DNA of 64,000 bases, from contig NZ_BLAY01000005.1 of assembly GCF_020521235.1 (NCBI RefSeq), forward strand, positions 1-64,000, read 5' to 3'. This DNA comes from Microseira wollei NIES-4236. GTDB taxonomy: Bacteria; Cyanobacteriota; Cyanobacteriia; Cyanobacteriales; Aerosakkonemataceae. Below are positions 55,577 to 64,000 of this stretch, piece after piece (position 1 is the first letter of the stretch; each line of letters begins with the position of its first letter). The position numbers and the translations under genes were made by a program. The notes beneath the pieces are model-generated. The model saw only the letters and a list, made by a program, of their open reading frames with translations. It did no database searches and had not been told where the DNA came from.

Positions 55577-58500
55577 ATGCTCCCGCGGGAAGATGCGATG
55601 CAGTGGTTTTGGGACAAAAAAGATGATTTAGGTCTAGCTCGCTTCGTTATCTATTCTAAAGATTCAGAAGCGGTTAAGACGTTCATTGAAAAAGCAGTTA
55701 AATCGTCCCATCTACCTAAGAGTGGCTACGATTTGCATCAAGACCCTAACGACGGACGTAAACAGCTTGTCGAAAAAATTTATCATGCTTTGCGCCATAA
55801 CCAGGTCGAGTATGACCTGAATGAATTTCATGAGTTATCAGGAGACAGGCAACTCATCCGCACGCCGGAGGAAATTCTGGATACCCAAGGAAAAGGAACT
55901 TGCCTCGATTTGGCGATACTCTTCTGCGCGATTTGTTGGTATTACGATTTGCTATCCATCTTAATTCTGGTCGAGGGTCATGCCTTAGTCGCTGTGTCAC
56001 TCACCCACAGTCTCCGGGATTGGGAAAACGAGGAACGTCGAGGGCAACAACTTTTCTGGGAAGGACTTGGAAGGCTTACAGATACTCGTGAACTCCAGAA
56101 GATGGTTAAACGAGAAGACTACTTGGCATTCGAATGTACAGGTTTTGCCAAGAGTGAAACTCTGTCTGAGTGCGAGGATGAAAAGTTCCAACGAGAGGAT
56201 GGGTTTTTGTCCTTTGACCAGGCGGTTGAATTGGGTTGTAAGCAACTGGAACGACGCTTAAAATTTGCCCTCGATATTCACATCGCTTACAACTTTTGGT
56301 GGTCTAAAGTAGTATGTCAAAATCGCCTCGAAGCCGAACCCATAAAGCGGTTGATTAACAACCCTCTGACGAATGGGGAAAATCCTCTCCTAAAACTCTA
56401 CGTGTCACTGGGACTGATAGAGCGAAAACCGGACGCACAGCGCCGACCTAGCGAGAATGACTTTTCTCCAGAAGGGTCATTGTTTAATCAGCCAGATTAT
56501 CAGTATGAAGTTGTGCGAGAGTACAAGCATAAGGAATTTTTCGAGGAAGTTCTCAAACACAAGAGCAGCAGTAGGAGCCAAGGAAAACGACTGGCGATTG
56601 TTGGCGACCCCGGTGGCGGTAAAACTACCCTGTTGCAAAGGATTGCTTATTGGATACTAGAGGAAGAACAAGGATTACCGATTTGGGTTCCTTTGGGTTC
56701 AGTAGAGGGAACAGATAAAGCGAATGAGGGCTGGCTGTATCGCTATCTCTCAGAAACTTGGCTGAAAAATGTAGCAGGAGAACCCGAAAAAACGCCTATA
56801 GAATGGCAGCAAACTTTTGCAGAACTCCTCAAAAGTGGTCAGGTGTGGCTGCTGTTGGATGGGGCAGACGAAATGGCACTCAAGTCTCCTCTGACAAGGG
56901 TCAAGGAACAGCTAGCCAAAGGTTGGGCTGAGTCAGTGAGAGTCGTACTAAGTTGTCGATTAAATCTGTGGGAAGTAGAAAAAGAGGCTTTATGGGAAAA
57001 ATTTGATATTTACCGCACGCTGGATTTTTCCTACCCTGACCAAGTGCATCAATTCATTAACAATTGGTTTGGAGAGGACAATCCGAAAGCAAAGGGATTA
57101 CAGGATAAGCTAGCGGAGGAGAATCGGAAACGTCTCCAAGATTTGGTTAAAAATCCCCTGCGGTTAGCACTGTTATGTCGCATTTGGAAAAAAGGTCTAG
57201 GCACTTTACCGGATACGAAGGCTGACTTTTATCGATTGCTTGTCGAAAACCACTACAAATGGAAGGACGACAGTACCAATGAAGAATTTGCTATACCCGA
57301 AGACAGGAAGAAAGAACTGAATCGAGCCTTGGGTCAGTTGGCACGAGACGCAATTGATAGAGAAGATTTTCGCTTTCGGCTGCGGGAAAGTTATATTAGA
57401 AAGTATTTACAAGAACCGAATGAAAAGTTTTCACTATTTTGGTGGGCGTTAAAGTTGGGATGGCTGCTTAATGTAGGTTTTCCAACAGAAGGAGAAACAA
57501 ATTTAGGCGAAAAAGTCTATGCCTTCTTTCATCCCACGTTTCAGGAATATTTGGCATCTACAGTAGTTGATAATTACGACTTTTTATGGCCTATTGAACA
57601 CCGTAAAATACCCGTAAAATATAAAAATAATCCAGAAATATATAAGCGCTACCGTATTTTTGTCCCGCAGTGTAAAGAGGTGATTTTACTGTGGTTGGGG
57701 CGACCAAAAGAAGAGCTGCCTGACAAGCAGAAGGAGAGGTTTATCCAGGCATTGGTACAGTTTAAGAGTGGGTGTGGAGACTTTTATTGGTATCGCTCAA
57801 TTTTTCTAGCGGCTGCTGGAATAGCAGAGTTTGATTGTAGCCGAAGTGATGAAATTGTAGCTAGTATTATTGCCTTAAGTTTTGGTTTCCTCCATGAGAA
57901 AAAACAAGAGTGGATGCAAATTCCAGATTGTATTGAAAGGGTAGCTAGATCAGCCCTGAAAGAGAGCGATCGCCAAAGAGTATATGATTGGCTAGTAGAT
58001 CTACAAAACATCTGTCAAGATGGCAATACCAATTTTATAGTTGCAATGACCATAGCTAACGTTGATTTAGAAGAAATGACTAAGGAAATCAGCGATAATT
58101 CAAATTCAATTAACGATATAACTGAAGATGAGATAAGCGATATGGTGCGCTTGAGTATTCAGACACTTCGCGTATGCCAGAATAAAATTAATCTTTTGTC
58201 CGAAACTAACAGCGATCTAAATGAACGAGGACAGTTTAGTATTAAAAATTTCCACATTTATCAGAATGAAATATATCTTTTAGATGAAATTGAATTCTTA
58301 GGAAAACATGGTAATGGCTACTCAGAAGCCATTAACGCTTTGATTGAATTACTGGACAATAACTGGCAGAATCAGAGTATTTATCGGGAAATTGCTCTAA
58401 GCCTTGGTCGAATTGGTATCGAAAACCCAAAAGCTGTCAATGCTTTGATTAGAATACTAGACTTAACTCAGGATGAAGAAACCCGTCAAAACGTTGCTTT

Positions 58501-58969
58501 TGGCTTAGGTAAAATTAGTACTGAATCCCAAAAATATATTGATACCTTGATTAAACTCCTGGACAGTAAGGATGAAGAAACACGTCTAAATGCCGCTTCA
58601 AGCTTGGCACGAATTGGCACTATTGACCCAGAAGCCATTAACAAAAGTGCTGATACCTTAATTGATCTACTTTACTCCTGTCAACGTCTGGAAACTCTTA
58701 TGCAAGTTCCGTATAGCTGGGAAGCTGTTTTATCATACAACCTGCTTCAAAAAACAGTTATAAAGTTGAAAAGGTATCTGAATGATGAAGTTGATAAAAA
58801 CAATGACCGCTTTCATTTTGACCGTTTTAAGGCTTGCTACCAAGTCATCTGGTACTGCGCCCAAAACATGACCTACCCAGACTTCTATAAAGCTTGGCAC
58901 AGTCAACCAAAGCACCGCAGTTGGTTTCAATGGCTTTGGCACAGAATCTCAACCAAGCTGCTGAATTAA
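55577..58969 (+). CDS. Transglutaminase-like-NACHT-HEAT protein (STAND NTPase)
   Basis: 1130 aa. Residues 60-150 form a transglutaminase-like cysteine-protease fold: GKGTCLDLAILFCAICWYYD (C109), VEGHALVAVSL (H135) and a possible D148. A NACHT NTPase follows: P-loop AIVGDPGGGKTTLLQRIAYW (344-352), Walker B VWLLLDGADEMA (near 421), then VVLSCRLNLWEVEK and the NPLRLALLCRIWK motif. The C-terminal third has HEAT-like repeats (NAFGLGKIST- and LNAASSLARIGT-type units near 960-1040). The start is 55577 or the ATG at 55598, which has GGGAAG in front. STAND proteins of this kind often detect invaders through the repeats and fire the attached enzyme; here the neighbour lipase may be a second effector. 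Confidence 0.87.
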   Translation: MLPREDAMQWFWDKKDDLGLARFVIYSKDSEAVKTFIEKAVKSSHLPKSGYDLHQDPNDGRKQLVEKIYHALRHNQVEYDLNEFHELSGDRQLIRTPEEILDTQGKGTCLDLAILFCAICWYYDLLSILILVEGHALVAVSLTHSLRDWENEERRGQQLFWEGLGRLTDTRELQKMVKREDYLAFECTGFAKSETLSECEDEKFQREDGFLSFDQAVELGCKQLERRLKFALDIHIAYNFWWSKVVCQNRLEAEPIKRLINNPLTNGENPLLKLYVSLGLIERKPDAQRRPSENDFSPEGSLFNQPDYQYEVVREYKHKEFFEEVLKHKSSSRSQGKRLAIVGDPGGGKTTLLQRIAYWILEEEQGLPIWVPLGSVEGTDKANEGWLYRYLSETWLKNVAGEPEKTPIEWQQTFAELLKSGQVWLLLDGADEMALKSPLTRVKEQLAKGWAESVRVVLSCRLNLWEVEKEALWEKFDIYRTLDFSYPDQVHQFINNWFGEDNPKAKGLQDKLAEENRKRLQDLVKNPLRLALLCRIWKKGLGTLPDTKADFYRLLVENHYKWKDDSTNEEFAIPEDRKKELNRALGQLARDAIDREDFRFRLRESYIRKYLQEPNEKFSLFWWALKLGWLLNVGFPTEGETNLGEKVYAFFHPTFQEYLASTVVDNYDFLWPIEHRKIPVKYKNNPEIYKRYRIFVPQCKEVILLWLGRPKEELPDKQKERFIQALVQFKSGCGDFYWYRSIFLAAAGIAEFDCSRSDEIVASIIALSFGFLHEKKQEWMQIPDCIERVARSALKESDRQRVYDWLVDLQNICQDGNTNFIVAMTIANVDLEEMTKEISDNSNSINDITEDEISDMVRLSIQTLRVCQNKINLLSETNSDLNERGQFSIKNFHIYQNEIYLLDEIEFLGKHGNGYSEAINALIELLDNNWQNQSIYREIALSLGRIGIENPKAVNALIRILDLTQDEETRQNVAFGLGKISTESQKYIDTLIKLLDSKDEETRLNAASSLARIGTIDPEAINKSADTLIDLLYSCQRLETLMQVPYSWEAVLSYNLLQKTVIKLKRYLNDEVDKNNDRFHFDRFKACYQVIWYCAQNMTYPDFYKAWHSQPKHRSWFQWLWHRISTKLLN

Positions 58970-59847
58970 TTCAGAGCTTTCAGGCTGCACTAGCTGATAT
59001 AGCGTTTCTAATTGAGATGTAAAAATCCGCGCCGTACAGGGAGTTGAGATTTGCTGACTATAGAAAGCGATCGCACTATCGTTTTGGTGTTTTACCAAAA
59101 CCCCACCGCAGAAGCTAGAGAGAGCTTTTCCCCTACCTTCCTCACAAATTTGAGCAAATTCGAGGGTGCGATTTGTGTCGTTACCGACCAACCCATTGAC
59201 CACATCCCCCTAAAATACTTTGCACCAACCAGTCCATAGAAGATGTGGTGGAGTGGATACGAGCGATCGCAATGGCACGTTTTAGCAGGATGAAGAGGCG
59301 CGGTCACTGATGACTGTCAATCTCCTCCAATTTCTCCAATCATGCGTCTCACGCCTCAATCTGCTGCTGTAATTGTTGGATGGGATCGCCAGTTCCCAAT
59401 CAAGTTTAATCAATTGCGATCGCACTTTCTATTCTCGGTACTCGACACAAACCCTAAGATAATTCACAGAATAATTCGATAATGACTAATATCAACAAGG
59501 TTTCTGACGTTTCTCCATCGTACTAAACGGCAGAAAACAATGGGGACACTCGTCTTGTACCCATAACGCCGGAACCAGGCTCAAAGTCTCGCAGTTGGTA
59601 CATTTCGATCATAAGTTTGTTTGATCTGACCGTCGTGTGACATATGCAATCTGTTAACAGACAGGTGACGGTAAGACTGTTAACACCATAAACACTAGAT
59701 ATATAGGTGTCTATCCTGGTAACACTAGATGTAGTCACCAAATTTTAACCAAAGTTGTGGACAAAAATGGTTAAAACAGGAGAGGCTAGAAGGGTACAGG
59801 GATTTCACCAAATGGCTGAAAGTCTTACTATTTGGCAATCAAACAAA
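58970..59847. other. Gene-free stretch between the NACHT gene and tRNA-Arg
   Basis: Only decayed short frames: about 59051-59236 (LVFYQNPTAEARESFSPTF) and 59235-59310 (SIEDVVEWIRAIAMARF). The latter resembles a remnant at 42890 (SIEIVEEWIKRS). Around 59660-59740 are two ACACTAGAT motifs. No complete gene or clear control site. Confidence 0.5.
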
Positions 59848-59920
59848 CGAGCACGGAGGGATTTGAACCCCCGACACCCAGAACCGGAATCTGGTGCTCT
59901 ATCCACTGAGCTACGTGCCC
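59848..59920 (-). tRNA. tRNA-Arg (anticodon CCG)
   Basis: 73 nt on the minus strand. Acceptor GGGCACG/CGTGCTC, discriminator G, anticodon loop TTCCGGT in CCAGA/TCTGG, T-arm GGGGGTTCAAATCCCTC. CCA is not encoded. Confidence 0.96.
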
Positions 59921-59974
59921 TTACTTCTAGAAATTATAGCATTGGCGATCGCTAAACCCAACTCCACAACGATC

Positions 59975-61447
59975 TCAAATCCCCAACATTCCTCTCAGCA
60001 TCGGAGGCATGGGCAAGATCATCGCGATCAACAACGCCATTGCCAACAGTCCCCAGAAGTCGCGCTGGTTGTCGAGTGCGGAGACATCGTTGAGTGCCGG
60101 TTCATCGTTAACCGGCATCAAAAATAATAGAATTGCCCACAGTAAAAACTCACGCTGCACCAGGGACCAACCCAGTAGCAAGAACCGCGCCACTTGACCA
60201 ATTGCGATCGCAGCTTGTTGTCCCAACATCGCGTGGATGATGTGACCCCCGTCGAGTTGTCCCACCGGCATCAAATTCAATGCCGTGACGATGATCCCCA
60301 GGTAGCCAGCTACCGCCACGGGATGGAGGTCTATCGCCACGTTGGCGGTCAAAGCGCTGCCCAAGGTTAGCTTACTCAACAGGGTCATCAATAGGGAAAA
60401 CCTGGGGTTAAACAAATCGAAATTTAACATGGCTGACTTATCAGACAGGGGAACGACGCTGGAATTGGCTAAGCCCCAAATCAACAAGGGTATTGTGACG
60501 ATAAAGCCTGCAAAAGGCCCTGCGATCGCTACATCAAACAAAGCTTTACGATTGGGTACGGGACTCCGCATCTGGATAAACGCCCCAAACGTCCCCAAGA
60601 AAAAAGGCACGGGTATAAAATAAGGCAGCGTCGTGCGAATTTTATAGCGTCGGGCCGCCAGATAATGGCCTAATTCGTGGATACCCAGAATCGTCATTAA
60701 AGATAAAGCATAGGGCAGTCCTTGCAGCAAGGCACTTGGGTCAGATTTCACCGCTGCTTCGGTGACATTGGCGATCTCCGCACCAATAATGGTGGTGGTA
60801 AATAAAGTTACCAGCAGCAGTGCCAAAGCCAAACCTGGTCGCGTCAGGGGTTCGCTGTTGCGTTTTGCCTCGCGATGTGCTAGGGGGTTGGGGACTAGGG
60901 CGAAAAAGGGTTTGCCGGTGAAGTCTTCTTGAAACAGAATATAGAAGCGATCGCTAAAGTGTGCTTCAATATTCTCCTTGATTGTCTTGTAAGCCACCTC
61001 TGGATGGGAACGCAGACTGCCTCGGCAAATCACCGCTTGGGGTCGATACTCCAGATTTTGCAGGTAATAAATCGACCAGGGAAAACAATTGCGGAGGATT
61101 GCTTCTTCATCTTTGGTTAGCGCCCGCACAGTTTGCTTTTGGGCATCCCCGTTGAGAGTTTGTGCCGCAACTGGGGAATCTGTTGTCTTAGCTTCCTCTG
61201 GGGTTAGTTCCCGACGCCCCAAATGAATCAGCCACCAGTACAATATCGGACAAATGATAAACGGTCCGAGCAACAGTACCAAAGGCGGCTCTTTGCGGTA
61301 AATCCAAATCCAGCCACTCCAAATAAATGCGGGTGTCATCATCACCAGCCACAATATCCACACGGGTGTTTTTGTGATGCTGGCGACGCTGCGCTGCACA
61401 ATGAAGTAGGTAACCAGTCCTAGTACTAGGAGTAAAAATAAGTTCAT
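59975..61447 (-). CDS. Site-2 protease family (M50) membrane metalloprotease, EGY-like
   Basis: 490 aa. After two N-terminal helices comes a ~100-residue soluble region, then the membrane protease core: HELGH (residues 257-261) in ILGIHELGHYLAARRYKI and the second metal motif LMPVGQLDGGHIIHAM (near 395). About eight helices in total. The layout is that of plant EGY and cyanobacterial Slr-type S2P, which cleave membrane proteins within the bilayer. It starts 3 bp from the divergent MBL gene. Confidence 0.92.
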   Translation of the reverse strand: MNLFLLLVLGLVTYFIVQRSVASITKTPVWILWLVMMTPAFIWSGWIWIYRKEPPLVLLLGPFIICPILYWWLIHLGRRELTPEEAKTTDSPVAAQTLNGDAQKQTVRALTKDEEAILRNCFPWSIYYLQNLEYRPQAVICRGSLRSHPEVAYKTIKENIEAHFSDRFYILFQEDFTGKPFFALVPNPLAHREAKRNSEPLTRPGLALALLLVTLFTTTIIGAEIANVTEAAVKSDPSALLQGLPYALSLMTILGIHELGHYLAARRYKIRTTLPYFIPVPFFLGTFGAFIQMRSPVPNRKALFDVAIAGPFAGFIVTIPLLIWGLANSSVVPLSDKSAMLNFDLFNPRFSLLMTLLSKLTLGSALTANVAIDLHPVAVAGYLGIIVTALNLMPVGQLDGGHIIHAMLGQQAAIAIGQVARFLLLGWSLVQREFLLWAILLFLMPVNDEPALNDVSALDNQRDFWGLLAMALLIAMILPMPPMLRGMLGI

Positions 61448-61450
61448 TTT

Positions 61451-62110
61451 ATGCCCAAACCAGCAAGGGCTGTCTTTGACAATATTTTTGCATTTCCACC
61501 CAATCGAGAGACGTTGGGGGCGACAGCTTATTTCATTGTAAAGAACGATGTCAATATTCTGCTGGATTGTCCCGCACCTGACGAAGAAAACCAGCTATTT
61601 TTACAGGAGCGCGGCGGAGTCCGGTGGTTGTTTATAACCCATCGGGGCGGTATAGGCAAGCATGTCAAGGAAATTCAACAAACCTTTGGCTGCGAAATTT
61701 TGATTCAGGAACAGGAAGCTTATCTGTTACCTGGGTTAACCGTCACGACCTTCCAGAAAGAGTTTACCCTCTCTCCGACTAGCCAGGTTATTTGGACGCC
61801 CGGTCATTCTCCCGGTTCTTCTTGCCTTTATGACGGCGAATCTGGAGGCGTATTATTTACCGGGCGTCACTTATTGCCAAATCGGCAGGGTAACCCCGTC
61901 CCCTTGCGAACTTCCAAAACTTTTCACTGGCGAAGGCAAATTAACAGCGTGAACATGTTGCGGGAAGTTTTTAGCTCAGAAACCCTGCAATACATCTGTC
62001 CGGGTGCCAATACTGGATTTTTGCGGGGGAAAGGAGCGATCGCAAAAGCTTATGATAAATTGGCGCAATTAAATCTAGATGCGTTGCTTCAGGCAAAACC
62101 GGGGCTGTAA
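61451..62110 (+). CDS. Metallo-beta-lactamase-fold protein with altered metal motif
   Basis: 219 aa. The MBL fold is clear (TLGATAYFIVKNDVNILLDCP, VIWTPGHSPGSSCL, GGVLFTGRHLLP). The usual HxHxDH motif reads THRGGIGKH, so two or three metal ligands are missing. This form recurs in some cyanobacterial proteins and may bind one metal or none. Only 3 bp separate its start from the start of the divergent S2P gene, so its promoter must lie inside that gene. Confidence 0.82.
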   Translation: MPKPARAVFDNIFAFPPNRETLGATAYFIVKNDVNILLDCPAPDEENQLFLQERGGVRWLFITHRGGIGKHVKEIQQTFGCEILIQEQEAYLLPGLTVTTFQKEFTLSPTSQVIWTPGHSPGSSCLYDGESGGVLFTGRHLLPNRQGNPVPLRTSKTFHWRRQINSVNMLREVFSSETLQYICPGANTGFLRGKGAIAKAYDKLAQLNLDALLQAKPGL

Positions 62111-62288
62111 ACTATTCACCGCCAACCCGTGAGGGTATGGCGGCAGCTTCTAGTTCCATAGCAAATCCGGTTCAAAAACCCCTTTTTTACCAACAGTCAG
62201 TCTCCAACTCTTGCTGATGAGCGAACCGTGGGGATAATATTAAGACAGAAACAGAAAATTCCCACCCGGATCGGAATCGAGAAAAAAT

Positions 62289-62501
62289 ATGAGCGGTGAA
62301 AAGCGGCGCTACGTCAGTTTAGAAGAACAGGAAAGTCGTTTGCCTTCGGTGCAGTAAGATTTACCCGAAAGATTAAATGCCGTCACAGAGCAAGCACGGC
62401 AAGAGTTTCAGCAACGCAAGACGCCGCTAGAACAACGCGCCAGACAGCAGGAACAAGAGACACAGAGACTTAGAAGCAGTAAAAGATTGCTAGTTTTTTA
62501 A
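62289..62501 (+). pseudogene. Coiled-coil protein, interrupted by an in-frame stop
   Basis: From the ATG at 62289, MSGEKRRYVSLEEQESRLPSV is followed by Q and TAA (62355-62357). The same frame then continues DLPERLNAVTEQARQEFQQR to 62501. The charged heptad pattern suggests a coiled coil; family not identified. A single base change (CAA or GAA to TAA) would explain it. The rest of 62111-62557 is empty. Confidence 0.65.
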
Positions 62502-62557
62502 GGGGTTGCATCTTGGGAAACTTGATAAATCAGCCTGACTGAGGGGAAATTTTTTAG

Positions 62558-63511
62558 ATGACGGAACGGCTAGAATTAACGGCAAGACAGAATGAGAAAG
62601 CAGCGTCCAATATCACGACATTTTTATTGGCTGTGGCTGTATTAGCTCTTTCTTTAGCAGCAATTTTTATTCGATTGAGCGAGCAGGAAATAAGTCCGGT
62701 TGCTACAGTATTTCATCGCTTTTGGATAGCAACGATTGTCTTTGGGTTTTGGAGTGGATTAGAAGGAAAAGTCGGCGGCAAATTGGCGGAGGAAAGAACA
62801 GGAAAAAATTGGCTTTATACTCGTCGCGACTTAATGCTATTACTAACAATGGGAACAGTTGCGTCACTTTCAGTGGTTTTTTGGGCATGGTCGCTGACGC
62901 AAACTAGCGTTGCCAATTCGACAGTTTTACGTAATTTAACACCCTTATTTACCACATTGGGAGGGTGGCTGTTTTTCCAAAAGTGCTTTGACAGGCGATT
63001 TTTAACGGGAATGGCGTTGGCGCTCGCAGGCGCTATTACGATCGGGATTGACGACTTACAGATTTCTACCGATAATTTGTTTGGAGATGGAGCCGCTTTG
63101 CTGGCAGCACTATTGTATGGCTTCTACTTGCTGGTTGTCGAGCAACTGCGCCTTAAATTTTCGGCTTCAACGATTCTTCTGTGGCGCTGTGGACTCGGTG
63201 CTGTACTAACCTTCCCCATAGTTTTATTGGCAGAAGACCGAAGGTTCCCGATGACTTTGCAGGGATGGTTAGCTGTAATTTCGCTTGCCGTCATTTGTCA
63301 ATGTTTGGGACAGGGACTTTTAGCGCAAACCCTCAATCAGTTATCTTCGGGATTTGTCGCAGTCGCATTGCTGCTCGAACCTGCAATTACTGCGCTACTA
63401 GCTTGGGCTATTTTCTCAGAAGGATTAAGTCTGAGCAACGGATTAGCTTGGGTCGTCGTTTTAGTTGGTATTTATCTGGCTAAAACGAGTTCATCTACTC
63501 AGAAAACCTAG
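62558..63511 (+). CDS. EamA/DMT-family transporter
   Basis: 317 aa with ten hydrophobic helices in two EamA repeats (AVFLALSLAAIFIRLSEQ..-like first repeat; GDGAALLAALLYGFYLLVV second). The motif FHRFWIATIVFG and the terminal EPAITALLAWAIFSEGLSL are typical of DMT exporters. Substrate unknown (amino acids, nucleotide sugars or metabolites are common). Confidence 0.88.
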   Translation: MTERLELTARQNEKAASNITTFLLAVAVLALSLAAIFIRLSEQEISPVATVFHRFWIATIVFGFWSGLEGKVGGKLAEERTGKNWLYTRRDLMLLLTMGTVASLSVVFWAWSLTQTSVANSTVLRNLTPLFTTLGGWLFFQKCFDRRFLTGMALALAGAITIGIDDLQISTDNLFGDGAALLAALLYGFYLLVVEQLRLKFSASTILLWRCGLGAVLTFPIVLLAEDRRFPMTLQGWLAVISLAVICQCLGQGLLAQTLNQLSSGFVAVALLLEPAITALLAWAIFSEGLSLSNGLAWVVVLVGIYLAKTSSSTQKT

Positions 63512-63546
63512 AGTTTACAAATCGCTGTTTCACTTCATATCGCCCT

Positions 63547-64000
63547 ATGACACTGACATATCACTTTGACTTGGTTTCGGCATACATGGAACGACTTTAT
63601 CCAAAATTGCGGATTGCGGTTATTCATGGTGGGGACAAAAATAAAGAAGGCAGTGTCATTTACAAAACCCACAACCCGCGTTCAACGAAAACTTACGAAC
63701 AAGTTGCCCACGATATTGCCAATGCTTTGGAAGATGTTGGCTTTCAGCAGGTTTTCGTCATGGCGGACGACATGACCCTTCCAGAAAAACTGAAAAAAGA
63801 AAACATCCACATTTGCTGGCTAAATACGGGGGGTGTCCAAGGCTATAATCCCCTCTGTCATACGCCTGCCATACTGGAAATGTTAGGTATGCCTTACGTC
63901 GGACATAATCCTCTCAATAGCTCGATTTTAGATAACAAACATTGCTTCAAACTAGAACTGCAAGCTTTAGGATTTAAGACAGCCCCCTTTATGACGTGGC
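63547..64000 (+). CDS. D-alanine-D-alanine ligase-like ATP-grasp protein (5' part, cut by window end)
   Basis: The ATG at 63547 opens MTLTYHFDLVSAYMERLYPK, then an N-terminal Rossmann-like part (IAVIHGGDKNKEGSVIY, ANALEDVGFQQVFVMADDM) and the NTGGVQGYNPLCHTPAILEM and MPYVGHNPL segments typical of Ddl relatives. The ATP-grasp core lies beyond 64000. About 151 codons are seen. It may be a true Ddl or a related ligase. Confidence 0.8.
   Translation, partial: MTLTYHFDLVSAYMERLYPKLRIAVIHGGDKNKEGSVIYKTHNPRSTKTYEQVAHDIANALEDVGFQQVFVMADDMTLPEKLKKENIHICWLNTGGVQGYNPLCHTPAILEMLGMPYVGHNPLNSSILDNKHCFKLELQALGFKTAPFMTW

Noticed and set aside
58949..59236. Overlapping small frames after the NACHT gene as a third module gene
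   Set aside because: Both strands are open by chance over a short stretch, with no ribosome binding site, no family match and a neighbouring decayed frame.
53297..59920. Prophage or integrative element between the two tRNA genes
   Set aside because: No integrase and no direct repeat of either tRNA 3' end could be seen; only the position suggests an insertion hotspot.
59755..59955. Frame with RARRDLNPRHPEPESGALSTE-like peptide
   Set aside because: This is a translation across the tRNA-Arg gene, a well-known false protein.

Overview
This window looks like a piece of a cyanobacterial chromosome, probably from a filamentous species. The evidence is the Mg-protoporphyrin monomethyl ester cyclase (acsF), a Psb32-type thylakoid repair protein, a DUF2996 protein, squalene-hopene cyclase, very frequent GCGATCGC (HIP1) octamers, many heptanucleotide tandem repeats (STRR type) and a high load of miniature inverted-repeat elements. 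Genus cannot be fixed from the sequence alone.

Layout. 0.2-4.4 kb: a GIY-YIG gene broken by an in-frame stop, a VapBC-type toxin-antitoxin pair, and a BMP-type substrate-binding lipoprotein with its double ATPase. 4.7-16.7 kb: a giant Ser/Thr kinase-ATPase-GAF-histidine kinase, then small enzymes (methyltransferase, MAPEG, GNAT, aminoglycoside-phosphotransferase-like), a broken AAA ATPase and a MASE1-SpoIIE phosphatase. 16.8-18.6 kb: debris (kinase relic, decayed ISL3-like transposase, hairpins). 18.6-25.1 kb: squalene-hopene cyclase, a carotenoid-desaturase-like flavoprotein, and threonine synthase bracketed by two MoaD/ThiS-like sulfur carriers. 25.4-30 kb: a 1412-aa P-loop NTPase with a C-terminal nuclease-like motif, plus a small DUF6887-like gene. 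30-36.7 kb: housekeeping genes (acsF and others) and a C5-cytosine methyltransferase broken by a MITE. 36.9-40.4 kb: ureE, ureF and ureG, with an antisense XRE regulator between E and F, then psb32. 40.5-52.9 kb: DUF6887/DUF6888-like genes, COG3146, a GH63-like glucosidase, a RibD-like reductase, a sensor kinase, ruvB, a 2H-phosphoesterase-like gene among TnpB debris, and hisF. 53.3-59.9 kb: between tRNA-Ala and tRNA-Arg lies a two-gene module, an LCAT-like lipase followed by a transglutaminase-like-NACHT-HEAT protein. 60-64 kb: a site-2 protease, an MBL-fold protein, an EamA transporter and the start of a D-Ala-D-Ala ligase-like gene.

Two gene-level candidates for undescribed biology are the tRNA-flanked lipase + TGase-NACHT module and the NTPase-solenoid-nuclease gene. 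Both have the architecture of STAND/NACHT conflict (anti-phage or cell-death) proteins, but function is inferred only. The clearest structural discovery is the MITE population. One family (here A; four copies, ends TATC.../...GATA) carries 3-bp TNA target duplications. A second (B) is exactly 103 bp in both copies with TA duplications. A third (F) is the host of two nested A insertions at the same site. Two A copies carry the same core in opposite orientation, and A and B insertions disrupt a DNA methyltransferase and an ATPase whose original reading frames can be rebuilt by removing the element plus one duplication.
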